NCBI GenBank assembly: GCA_016125085.1
Contig: WGMM01000031.1
Coordinates: 62,001 to 126,000 of the forward strand
Direction of reading: 5' to 3'
DNA: 64,000 nt
Origin: a bacterium
Lineage (GTDB): Bacteria; Planctomycetota; Planctomycetia; Isosphaerales; Isosphaeraceae
Below the pieces are notes generated by a model, which was not told the DNA's origin, made no database searches, and worked only from the letters and a program-made list of their open reading frames with translations. A program made the position numbers and the translations under genes. Of this stretch, positions 52,562 to 60,662 are shown one piece after another (positions within the stretch are counted from its first letter, which is position 1; every line of letters starts with the position of its first letter).

Positions 52562-54475
52562 ATGACGACTTCGAGCTCAAGCATGCGTTACCGGAATTCC
52601 GACCGTTTCTCGCTCCCGATCGTCGCGCTGCTCGTCGCGACGTTGATCCCTTCGGCGGTTTGGCCGACTGTCGCGTCAGCACAGGACGCCCCGAAAGAAA
52701 GCCCTGCCGTAAGACTGCTCAAGAGCGGCAAGGTTCCGCCGGAAAGACTGGGCACCGTGATTGCGATCGTTGGCCGGCAGGGCACGGCCGCGGATCTCGC
52801 CGTACTGCTCGAAAAGGCCGTCGACCCCAAAGCCTTCCCGCGCGAAGTGCGCATCAAGGCTCTGGAAACTCTCGCCGACGCCGCCACGAACCGCAAAGTC
52901 ATACCGACGGGCGATCCGAAGTCGATCCTGGCCATTTTGCCTAAGCCTGGCGAAAAGGCCGATGCCGAACTGATCGGCTCGGCCCTGAGGGTGATCACAC
53001 ACTGGAACGTGACCGAAGCGGCGGGGCCGCTGATGGCCCTTGCGACTGACGAGAAAACGGCCCGCCCCGTGCGTTCCGAATGTATGTCGGCACTGGCGAA
53101 AATTGGCGGCGACAAGGGTCGCGATGAACTGGCCCGCATCGCGCGTGAAGGCTCGACGGCCGATCTGCGCATTCCTGCCCTGGCGGCCCTGTCCGAATCG
53201 AACCCGGAAATCGCAGCACCGATCGCGGCGGAATTGTGGTCCGGGGAAAAAGTGCCGACATCGACGGATATCCGCTCCGTGCTCAACGGCTTTCTGGCTC
53301 GCAACACCGGCCCGGAAGCGCTCGCGAAAGCGATCGGAACGGCCAAGTTATCGCAGGACACGGCCAAGCTCGTCCTTCGCCAGCTTTACGCGATCGGCCG
53401 CAGCGACTCCGCACTCGTCACCGCCCTGAGCACTGCCGCCGGGATCGCGGAAGATCTCGCACCTCCGACGGACGCCGAAATCAAGGCCCTGATGGCGGAA
53501 GTCGCCGCGAAAGGCGACGCCAAACGGGGAGAACTCGTCTTCAGAAACGAGGCGAATTCGTGCCTGAAATGCCACGCCATTCGAGGCGCGGGCGGCCAGG
53601 TCGGCCCGGAACTTTCCGACATCGGCACCGTTTCGCCGGTCGATTTCCTGATCACGTCCGTCATGGTCCCTGAAGCGGCGGTCAAAGAGCAGCATCAGAT
53701 GATGACGGCCCTGACGACTGACGGACGCATCCTCCAGGGCATCATCGTCGACGAATCGACGGAAACGATCCGCCTGAAAGACGCCGAAGGCAAGGAATTC
53801 ACCATTCCGGCCGCCGAGATCGAGGAACGAAAAACCGGCGGTTCCCTGATGCCCAAGGGACTTCCGAAACTCATGACCCGACAGGAATTCGTCGACCTGA
53901 TCCGGTTCCTGTCCGAACTCGGCAAGCCGGGGGGAGCCTATCAGCGGACGAACGCCGCGACCGTTCAGCGTTGGCGGGTGCTCACGCAGCCGCCCTCGGA
54001 ATTGTCCAGCCCCGCACCGGATAATCAGGTGATCCAGACGGTATTGAACGCACCCGAGCCTGCGTGGTCGAACATTTACTCCCGCTTCGATGGCACTCTG
54101 CCCATCGAGGAAGTCCTCGGCAAGTTCGCCACGGCCCCTGAAACGATCTACCTTCAGGGCGAAATCGACGTGACGGGCCGCGGCCAATCCCGGCTCGATC
54201 TCGGATCGCCGGAAGGCCTCACCGCCTGGCTGAACGAAAACCCCATCAAACTTACTGGCGGAAACCCGCCAGCCCAGAAGCAGGTCGACGCGGCACAGAA
54301 AGACAGAATCGCGGCACAGGCGAAGCAGGCTCCTGGCCAGTTGCTGCTGCCCATCGGACGTCACAAGGTCACGATTCGTCTCGACCGGAAGAAATACGGC
54401 CGCGATCAGCTACGTGCCGAATTCGCCCCGGTGGAATTCGGACAGGCGATCCTGACCATAATCGGCGGGAAGTAA
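52562..54475 (+). CDS. exported HEAT-repeat and CXXCH haem-binding protein
   Basis: 637 residues counted from the ATG at 52562 (an ATG seven codons later is also possible). Signal peptide ends at VASAQDA. Residues about 40-300 consist of HEAT-like helical repeats (ALETLADAATN, ALRVITHWNVTEAAGPLMAL, AALSESNPEIAAPIA). Residue 334 starts CLKCH in the planctomycete haem-binding module (NSCLKCHAIRGAGGQVGPEL, DFLITSVMVPEAAVKEQHQ, LQGIIVDESTETIRLKDAEG), which continues to FVDLIRFLSELGK. The last 170 residues are a separate beta-rich domain. This is the PVC-phylum architecture of putative periplasmic haem proteins of unknown redox role. Confidence 0.85.
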   Translation: MTTSSSSMRYRNSDRFSLPIVALLVATLIPSAVWPTVASAQDAPKESPAVRLLKSGKVPPERLGTVIAIVGRQGTAADLAVLLEKAVDPKAFPREVRIKALETLADAATNRKVIPTGDPKSILAILPKPGEKADAELIGSALRVITHWNVTEAAGPLMALATDEKTARPVRSECMSALAKIGGDKGRDELARIAREGSTADLRIPALAALSESNPEIAAPIAAELWSGEKVPTSTDIRSVLNGFLARNTGPEALAKAIGTAKLSQDTAKLVLRQLYAIGRSDSALVTALSTAAGIAEDLAPPTDAEIKALMAEVAAKGDAKRGELVFRNEANSCLKCHAIRGAGGQVGPELSDIGTVSPVDFLITSVMVPEAAVKEQHQMMTALTTDGRILQGIIVDESTETIRLKDAEGKEFTIPAAEIEERKTGGSLMPKGLPKLMTRQEFVDLIRFLSELGKPGGAYQRTNAATVQRWRVLTQPPSELSSPAPDNQVIQTVLNAPEPAWSNIYSRFDGTLPIEEVLGKFATAPETIYLQGEIDVTGRGQSRLDLGSPEGLTAWLNENPIKLTGGNPPAQKQVDAAQKDRIAAQAKQAPGQLLLPIGRHKVTIRLDRKKYGRDQLRAEFAPVEFGQAILTIIGGK

Positions 54476-54501
54476 AAGTCTCCCAGGGATTTACACCGCC
54501 C

Positions 54502-54545
54502 CCGGACTTTCGGAGTTCCAGCTCGGAGAGTCCGGCGGAATTTTC
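54502..54545 (+). terminator. possible terminator after the HEAT/haem gene
   Basis: CCGGACTTTCGGA (54502-54514) pairs with TCGGAGAGTCCGG (54523-54535) with one mismatch and one G-U pair; CGGAATTTTC follows. Only a short T-run, so efficiency is uncertain. Confidence 0.4.
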
Positions 54546-54742
54546 GATGAAACGCATCGTGAATCACCTTCGAGCTGGTGCTCGGAGGGCCCTGGTCTTT
54601 TCGGAATCCTTGAAAAAATTCGGGCTGATTCGGACAATAGCGACCCGTGTATCGCAGGCTGCCGCACAATCAGATTAACGCAATCGTTCGCGATTCGCGC
54701 GGACGTAGCTTTGAGCGACCGTACACTGGAAAGATCCGAAAC

Positions 54743-55741
54743 ATGAGCGGTGTGGACTGGTCCCTTCTGAGCGACTTTCTCAAACGGCACGAGCGGATCG
54801 TCCTGACGACGCACATCCGCCCGGACGGCGACGCACTGGGCAGCGAAATGGCCCTGGCTCACGCCCTGAACCGGCTCGGGAAAGACGTGCGCTGCGTGAA
54901 TACCAGCCCGATGCCACCCCGGTACGACTTTCTCGATCCGGATCGCCGTATCTTTCATCATTATCAGGACGACGGCAGTTCGAATTATCTGCTGCGCGAC
55001 GCCCAGGCCCTGATCATCCTGGACCTTTCGAGCTGGAGCCAGCTCGGCCGCTTCGGCAACTGGGTTCGTCAGTTCCGCGGGCCGAGGCTCGTGATTGACC
55101 ACCACGTGAGCCGCGATACCGATCTGGCCCAGACATTTCTTGTCGATACGTCGATCGAAGCCACAGGCCGTCTCGTCTTCGAAGCGATCCGGCACCTGAA
55201 GGTGAATATCAGCCCTGAAATGGCCACGGGGCTGCTGACGGCGATTGCCATGGACACAGGCTGGTTCCGCCATTCGAATACTTCTGCGGACACGCTGAGG
55301 ATCGTTGCCGACCTGATCGATTCCGGCGCGCCGATTTCCGATATTTTCAAGAAGATCTTCGAACGGAACACCCTCGGCCGGCTGAAACTTGTCGGCAAAA
55401 CGCTGGCGAGCCTGCAGACGGCCTTCGATGGCCGCGTCGCCTGGGCCACGATCACCCGACAAGCCCTCGAAGACGTCGGTGCCCTGCCGACGGATGCTGA
55501 GGATCTCGTCGATTACACCGTGAGCGTCGGCGGGGTCGAACTCGGATTCCTTCTGACCGAACTGCCTGCCGGCGGGATCAAACTCAGTCTCAGGAGCCGC
55601 GGGTCGATCGATTGCTGCCTTCTCGCCGGCGAATTCGGTGGCGGCGGTCACCGGGCGGCCTCGGGCGCGACGCTTCCCGAGCCGATCGACAAAGCCGTCG
55701 AAGCGGTTCTGAAGGCCGTCGAACGCCATATCGATCGTTGA
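54743..55741 (+). CDS. nrnA: DHH-DHHA1 phosphoesterase, NrnA-type oligoribonuclease/pAp phosphatase
   Basis: 332 residues from the ATG at 54743 with GGAAAG upstream; the extended upstream frame is not supported. DHH domain: THIRPDGDALGSEMALAH (two metal-ligand Asp), IILDLSSWSQL and VIDHHVSRDT (DHH near residue 118); DHHA1 domain: AGEFGGGGHRAASGATLPEP with the GGGH motif near residue 300. Such proteins degrade short RNA oligonucleotides and 3'-phosphoadenosine 5'-phosphate in the cytoplasm. Manganese-dependent. Twenty bases of leader only separate it from the HEAT gene's terminator region. Confidence 0.88.
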   Translation: MSGVDWSLLSDFLKRHERIVLTTHIRPDGDALGSEMALAHALNRLGKDVRCVNTSPMPPRYDFLDPDRRIFHHYQDDGSSNYLLRDAQALIILDLSSWSQLGRFGNWVRQFRGPRLVIDHHVSRDTDLAQTFLVDTSIEATGRLVFEAIRHLKVNISPEMATGLLTAIAMDTGWFRHSNTSADTLRIVADLIDSGAPISDIFKKIFERNTLGRLKLVGKTLASLQTAFDGRVAWATITRQALEDVGALPTDAEDLVDYTVSVGGVELGFLLTELPAGGIKLSLRSRGSIDCCLLAGEFGGGGHRAASGATLPEPIDKAVEAVLKAVERHIDR

Positions 55742-55858
55742 TTCACCAGATCCTTCCTTCACTTGTTTCGGAATCCCATCTGCGAACCTGATATATTCAG
55801 GGTTCGCTACCGATCTTTGATCTTCGCCTCCAGACTGACGCACCAGGAGAACCCGCAC

Positions 55859-56647
55859 ATGATCCGATTACATACACGTTTCGTCGCGACAATGGCACTA
55901 GCGACGATCGTGATGTCATCTGCGCCAACTATCGCCGAGGAATGGGTCCAGCTTTTCAATGGCAAGGACCTGACCGGCTGGACCCCGAAAATCCGGGGCG
56001 AGAAGCTCGGCGAAGATTCGCGCCAGACGTTCCGGGTCGAAAACGGAGTAATCAAGGTCGCATATGACAAGTACGACTCCTTCGACGAACGCTTCGGCCA
56101 CCTGTTTTATGACAAGCCGTTTTCGAACTATGTCCTGCGCATCGAATACCGTTTCGTAGGCGACCAGTGCAAAGGCGGGCCCGGCTGGGCGACTCGCAAC
56201 AGCGGCGTGATGCTGCACTGTCAGGATCCCAAAACGATGACGATCGACCAGGACTTCCCGGTTTCGCTCGAAGCCCAGTTCCTGGGCGGTCTGGGCAAAG
56301 GTCCGCGACCGACGCTGAACCTGTGCACGCCCGGCACCCATGTGAATTATGCCGGCAAGCTGCATACGCCGCATTGCACGAATTCGACTTCGGAAACTTA
56401 TGACGGCGATCGCTGGGTGACGGCCGAGCTGGAAGTGCACGGCGACAAAGTCATTCGGCACAAGGTCGACGGCAAGACCGTCATCGAATACGAAAAGCCC
56501 GTTTATGACCTGAATGACAAGAACGTGAAGAACCTGCCCGAAGCGATCCGCAATCAGCCGACGATCAAGGGCGGCTGGATCTCGCTTCAGGCCGAGAGTC
56601 ATCCGCTGGAGTTCCGCAAGGTCGAGATCCGCGAGCTGAAAGACTGA
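55859..56647 (+). CDS. exported DUF1080 (3-keto-disaccharide hydrolase-like) protein
   Basis: 262 residues from the ATG at 55859 with AGGAGA eight bases upstream. Signal peptide ends APTIAEE. The domain shows the DUF1080 signature: EWVQLFNGKDLTGWTP near the start, VENGVIKVAYDKYDSF, YVLRIEYRFVGDQ, NSGVMLHCQDP, SLEAQFLGG, WVTAELEVHGDKVIRHKVDG and GGWISLQAESHPLEFRKVEI: a concanavalin-like jelly roll. Such exported proteins are abundant in planctomycetes and implicated in carbohydrate use. Ends at a terminator. Confidence 0.9.
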   Translation: MIRLHTRFVATMALATIVMSSAPTIAEEWVQLFNGKDLTGWTPKIRGEKLGEDSRQTFRVENGVIKVAYDKYDSFDERFGHLFYDKPFSNYVLRIEYRFVGDQCKGGPGWATRNSGVMLHCQDPKTMTIDQDFPVSLEAQFLGGLGKGPRPTLNLCTPGTHVNYAGKLHTPHCTNSTSETYDGDRWVTAELEVHGDKVIRHKVDGKTVIEYEKPVYDLNDKNVKNLPEAIRNQPTIKGGWISLQAESHPLEFRKVEIRELKD

Positions 56648-56683
56648 TCGGATCCTGCCAGCAATCGCTGACCGAGCCAAAGA

Positions 56684-56729
56684 GAATCGCTGCCAGTCCT
56701 TTTCGACCGGCAGCGATTCTTCATTTCGA
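56684..56729 (+). terminator. terminator after the DUF1080 gene
   Basis: GAATCGCTGCC (56684-56694) pairs with GGCAGCGATTC (56709-56719) around a 14-nt loop; TTCATTTCG follows. The convergent gene on the other strand stops at 56774. Confidence 0.65.
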
Positions 56730-56773
56730 TCGATCGAAAATTCGCACCGGTTTCGGCACGAACCCGAGCGTGA

Positions 56774-57538
56774 TCAGCCAGCCTTGGCCAGCTTGAGCAT
56801 CGGCTTGGCACGGAATTCGACCGAAGCCTCGACGAAGGCTTCGAGCAATTGCGTGTCGAGGGAGATCAGGCCATCCGCTTCGGGATGCCACTGAACCCCG
56901 ACGCACCACCAGTCTTCGTCCGTATGGGCAATGGCTTCGACGAGACCGTCGACGGCATGAGCCATCGGGGCGAAAGAGGGGGCGACTTTGCGGATTCCCA
57001 TGTGGTGCATGCTGTTGACATGCATCTCGTCGGATCCGTAGATCTTTTCGAAAAGCGTTCCCTTGACGGGATGAACCACGTGACGATGGACGCCGCCGTT
57101 GATGTCATTGTGCGGCAGTCCGCGCGGATATTCCTCTGGCAGGTGCACGTAAAGCTGGCCGCCCATGAAGACGTTCAGCTCCTGCATTCCCAGCCCGATG
57201 CCCAGCACCGGCATTTTGCGCTGCTGGCACAGACGCACGAGCAGGCGATCCGCCTTCTCGCGTCGTTCGTCGATTTTTCGGACCGAAGAGTGATGCGGCT
57301 GACCCATCAGGATCGGATCGAGATCATCACCCCCGGAAAGAACGACACCGTCGAGCCGATCCAGAAGCGGATTCAGATCGGTGTCCTTGGTCAACGGAGG
57401 AATCAGCACCGGTATGCCGCCGGCCGCGGCAACGCAGTCGTAATAGCCGCTACGCATGAAGCTATGCGGCATCTTGTGACGAGCCGTAACGACAAAGTCG
57501 GTGTTGATACCGATCAATGGTCGGTTCTTGTCCCTCAT
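56774..57538 (-). CDS. class I glutamine amidotransferase-like (C26/PuuD family) protein lacking the catalytic Cys
   Basis: 254 residues; AAGGAAG nine bases before the ATG. Peptidase C26 layout: PLIGINTDF, YYDCVAAAGGIPVLIPP, DGVVLSGGDDLDPILMGQ, PVLGIGLGMQELNVFMGG, and GVQWHPEAD with the catalytic His and Glu. In active gamma-glutamyl-GABA hydrolases the nucleophile elbow reads GICRG; here it reads GIGLG, the Cys being replaced by Gly (codon GGG). It is therefore unlikely to hydrolyse glutamine-type amides by the usual route and may be a binding protein, a pseudoenzyme, or use another residue. Faces away from the Rieske gene. Confidence 0.85.
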   Translation of the reverse strand: MRDKNRPLIGINTDFVVTARHKMPHSFMRSGYYDCVAAAGGIPVLIPPLTKDTDLNPLLDRLDGVVLSGGDDLDPILMGQPHHSSVRKIDERREKADRLLVRLCQQRKMPVLGIGLGMQELNVFMGGQLYVHLPEEYPRGLPHNDINGGVHRHVVHPVKGTLFEKIYGSDEMHVNSMHHMGIRKVAPSFAPMAHAVDGLVEAIAHTDEDWWCVGVQWHPEADGLISLDTQLLEAFVEASVEFRAKPMLKLAKAG

Positions 57539-57985
57539 GGTGTTGGCTTCCTTTCCAATACGAGGTGCAGACTGAGATTTTCGGGAACCGTCCGTGATTC
57601 AGCGGATACGGATAATTCTCCCAATCCATGAGAGTATCCGAATCCTCATGATCCGCTCGAGCAGATGTGCGATCGCAGGCAGGAATGATGGTGAAGGTAA
57701 GCTCGTTCGGATGACTTTGAGGAATATAACGATCGTTCCGGGGAGCTGGCAACAAAAAAATCGAAAAAATGAGCTTGTACTTTTTCGGCGACACGAATGG
57801 CGAATTGGGCGAAGCTGACGTGCCGATTCGCCCACTGGCAACCACGATGCGAAATTGGTAAAAAGAGGACATGGTTTTCCGATTCGAATCGACTGCCATG
57901 CATGCCGTACGCTGACCGGCATTCCCCGCCTTGCGGAGCCTGCTCCCCGCTCTCCATTCGCCCCTCATATCGACGGAGGCTTTCC
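57539..57985. other. divergent intergenic region
   Basis: 447 bp between the amidotransferase-like gene and the Rieske gene, partly AT-rich (57720-57790). It must contain both promoters, but no good -35/-10 pair was found. A pair of 7-bp inverted arms AGCGGAT / ATCCGCT (57598-57604 and 57645-57651 or nearby) is visible. A protein-coding frame continues from 57797 into the Rieske gene but is not supported by coding character. Confidence 0.4.
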
Positions 57986-58564
57986 TTGGATGGTTCGTCC
58001 CTGACACCGACTTCCCCGGGCACTGACCGGCGCACGTTCCACAAAATCGCTTCCGTCGTTTTCGGATCGATTCTCGGGCTCGTGCTCACCATTCCCGGGG
58101 CGGCTTTCGTGCTTTCGCCGGTACTGAAACGTAGCGGGTCCTCCGGTGACTCCGGTGCCGACGACGGATTCCGCCCGATCGCGAAACTTTCGGATCTCGA
58201 AGAAGGCATCCCCCGCGTATTCCCGATTCTGGGCAAATCGACGGATGCCTGGGTGCGCTACCCCGAAGAACCTATCGGTTCGGTCTGGGTCATTCGCAAG
58301 GGTAAAGAAGTCACCGCATATTCCGCTGAATGCCCGCACCTTGGCTGCGCCGTAGGTCTGGGGCCGGACGGCAATTCGTTCTATTGCCCTTGCCACACCA
58401 GCTCCTTCGGCTTCGACGGTCAGGCCAAGAACAAGATCCCGCCTCGCGGCATGGATTCGCTGGAAGTGAAGCTGGCCGCTTCGCCTTCGGGAGACGACCC
58501 CGAAATCCTCGTGAAATTCCTTCGATTCCGAACCGCCGTTCCGGAGAAGACCCCCCTTGTTTAA
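57986..58564 (+). CDS. Rieske iron-sulphur subunit of a quinol oxidising bc/b6f-type complex
   Basis: 192 residues from a TTG at 57986 with CGGAGG six bases upstream; the longer frame is rejected. Residues 10-45: TDRRTFHKIASVVFG Tat-type signal anchor, the usual export route for Rieske proteins. Cluster-binding motifs CPHLGC and CPCHTSSF are both intact, each giving one Cys and one His ligand of the 2Fe-2S centre plus the disulphide cysteines. Transfers electrons from quinol to cytochrome c. The 3' end overlaps the cytochrome b gene by eight bases. Confidence 0.92.
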   Translation: MDGSSLTPTSPGTDRRTFHKIASVVFGSILGLVLTIPGAAFVLSPVLKRSGSSGDSGADDGFRPIAKLSDLEEGIPRVFPILGKSTDAWVRYPEEPIGSVWVIRKGKEVTAYSAECPHLGCAVGLGPDGNSFYCPCHTSSFGFDGQAKNKIPPRGMDSLEVKLAASPSGDDPEILVKFLRFRTAVPEKTPLV

Positions 58565-60386
58565 GCGACTTTCCGACTGGCTCGACGACCGAACCGGCTA
58601 CCGGCACCTGCTTGAAGAGGCGCTGGACGAACCCGTCAAAGGCGGGGCCCGGTGGCGGTACGTCTTCGGATCCGCGGTCACGACCGCGTTCATGATTCAA
58701 CTGGTGACCGGCGTCCTGCTGATGACGTCCTATTCCCCAAGCTCTTCGACAGCGTGGGGATCCGTCTATTTCATCAGCTACGAGATGGTCGGCGGATGGT
58801 TCGTCCGCGGGCTGCACCATTTCGGAGCCCAGGCCATGGTCGTGCTGCTGTTCCTGCACCTGCTGCAGGTTCTCATAGCAGGAGCGTACCGGTCGCCGCG
58901 TGAAGTCAACTGGTGGCTCGGCATGGTGCTGCTGTTCATCACGCTGGCGTTCAGCCTGACGGGCTACCTGCTCCCCTGGGACCAGAAGGGCTATTGGGCC
59001 ACGAAGGTCGCTACGAACATCATGGGCATCACGCCCGTCGTCGGCCCTTACGTGCAGAAAGTGGTCGTCGGCGGCAACGAATACGGCAATCAGACACTCA
59101 CACGGTTCTACGGAATCCACGTCGGCGTTCTTCCAGGCCTGCTGGTGCTGACTCTGGCCGCCCACATCGCCGTGTTCCGGCGTCATGGCGTGACCGCCCC
59201 CGAAAAAGCGACCGGCTCCGATCCGTTCTGGCCGAAGCAGGTTTTCATGGATACGGTCGCCAGCCTGGCTGTGCTGGGCGTCGTCGCGTTCTTCGCCATC
59301 GCCGAACGCGGCGCCCCCCTGGACGCCCCCGCCGAACCGAGTTCGAGCGACTATCCTGCCCGACCGGAATGGTACTTCCTGAGCCTGTTCCAGATGCTCA
59401 AACGGCCGGAATTCGCCGGCGAAAACGAAATCATCGGCGCGATCATCGTGCCCGGTGCCATCGTGACCGCCCTGTTCGCGTTTCCGCTGCTGGACAAGAT
59501 CTTCCCCCGCAAGCTCGGCCATTTCCTGGCCTGTTCGCTGGTCTTCGCACTGGTCGGTGTCGCGGGCCTGCTCACGATGCAGGCCTGGAAAGAAGACGCC
59601 GCCAACGCCGATTTCCAGGTGACCAGGGCAAAGGCAGACGTCGCCCGTAAACGTGCCCTGTTCCTCGCCGGGCATCCCGAGGCAGGCGTACCGCCTGAAG
59701 GGTCCCGCTACGTTCTGCTCAACGACCCTCTTTACGCGGGCTCATCGGTTCTGGAACGCAAGTGCCTGTCGTGCCATTATTACGACGGCAAAGGCGTGCT
59801 CGAGCGGGGCCACGACGGCAAAATGGTCATGACGAAGCAGATCGCGGCCGACCTGAAAGGCTTCGGCACACGGCCCTGGCTCGAAGGCCTGCTGGCGAAT
59901 CCTTCGGACGCGAAGTATTTCGGTTCTACGCCCCAGCTCAGCGGCATGGCCCAGTGGAAGAAAACCACGAAGCTCAAGCCCGATGAGCTGAAAACCGTGA
60001 CCGATTTCGTCGCGGAATTCGCCAAAGTCGGCGACGAAGAGACGATCGACGACTGGCTATCGCGTAACGAAATCTCCGAGCACCCTGGCCTTGAACTGTT
60101 CAAGAAGGATTGCGGCCGTTGCCACACCGTCGATGCCGAGGGAATCCTGGGCGAAGGCGGCGAAGTGGAAGCCCCCAACCTTTTCGGCTGGGGCAGCCCG
60201 CGCTGGGTGCGCCGGATGATCCGCCACCCGAACGCCGCCGACCGGTACGGTTATCTCGAAGAGAAAGACCAGATGCCCGGCTTCGGTCAAACCGAGCTGA
60301 GCGACCGGGAAATGAGCGTTCTCATTCGGCTGTTCTCTGGCCAGTACGTGCCGGATGATCCGGCGACAGCTGCCGCCGGACACTGA
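58557..60386 (+). CDS. cytochrome b/b6 fused to a two-haem cytochrome c domain
   Basis: 609 residues from a TTG at 58557 with GGAGA upstream. Cytochrome b part (about 1-350): haem-binding helices GLHHFGAQAMVVLLFLHLL and YGIHVGVLPGLLVLTLAAH with the His pairs 14 and 15 residues apart, the b6-type spacing; GYLLPWDQKGYWA and the Qo motif PEWY; subunit-IV-like helices follow. The C-terminal part (about 380-609) has CLSCH and CGRCH, each a c-type haem site in the periplasm. This three-in-one fusion replaces separate cytochrome c1. Together with the Rieske gene it makes a complete quinol:cytochrome c/acceptor oxidoreductase operon. Confidence 0.92.
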   Translation: MFKRLSDWLDDRTGYRHLLEEALDEPVKGGARWRYVFGSAVTTAFMIQLVTGVLLMTSYSPSSSTAWGSVYFISYEMVGGWFVRGLHHFGAQAMVVLLFLHLLQVLIAGAYRSPREVNWWLGMVLLFITLAFSLTGYLLPWDQKGYWATKVATNIMGITPVVGPYVQKVVVGGNEYGNQTLTRFYGIHVGVLPGLLVLTLAAHIAVFRRHGVTAPEKATGSDPFWPKQVFMDTVASLAVLGVVAFFAIAERGAPLDAPAEPSSSDYPARPEWYFLSLFQMLKRPEFAGENEIIGAIIVPGAIVTALFAFPLLDKIFPRKLGHFLACSLVFALVGVAGLLTMQAWKEDAANADFQVTRAKADVARKRALFLAGHPEAGVPPEGSRYVLLNDPLYAGSSVLERKCLSCHYYDGKGVLERGHDGKMVMTKQIAADLKGFGTRPWLEGLLANPSDAKYFGSTPQLSGMAQWKKTTKLKPDELKTVTDFVAEFAKVGDEETIDDWLSRNEISEHPGLELFKKDCGRCHTVDAEGILGEGGEVEAPNLFGWGSPRWVRRMIRHPNAADRYGYLEEKDQMPGFGQTELSDREMSVLIRLFSGQYVPDDPATAAAGH

Positions 60387-60411
60387 CGCTGTTCAGTTCC
60401 GAAATACGTTC

Positions 60412-60464
60412 GCGATGACCTTCGGTCTGACGGCGTTCCACGCTGTGGGGCCGAAGGTCATCGC
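60412..60464. repeat. perfect 14-bp inverted repeat
   Basis: GCGATGACCTTCGG (60412-60425) is exactly the reverse complement of CCGAAGGTCATCGC (60451-60464), with 25 nt between. It starts 26 bp after the stop of the cytochrome b/c gene. No T-run follows, so it is not an ordinary terminator on either strand. Confidence 0.7.
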
Positions 60465-60662
60465 ATTGGACCGAAGCCGATCGAACCCCGAACGAATCGG
60501 TAGCCGCGAAAAGGAAGCGGCCGTCACGCGAAATGGCCTGAAGAAAGACGTTCGAAGGGTTGACGTCGCCATTACGGCCCAACCAGAATATCTCTATATA
60601 CGAGTTGTCCGTGACGACTCCCCCTGAATTGATCATATGCACAGATAACCGAGGTGAAGATC

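Noticed and set aside
54491..55858. 455-residue minus-strand frame over nrnA
   Set aside because: Antisense to the DHH phosphoesterase, no family features.
58311..59675. 454-residue minus-strand frame over the Rieske/cytochrome b genes
   Set aside because: Antisense shadow; the plus-strand genes have intact cofactor motifs.
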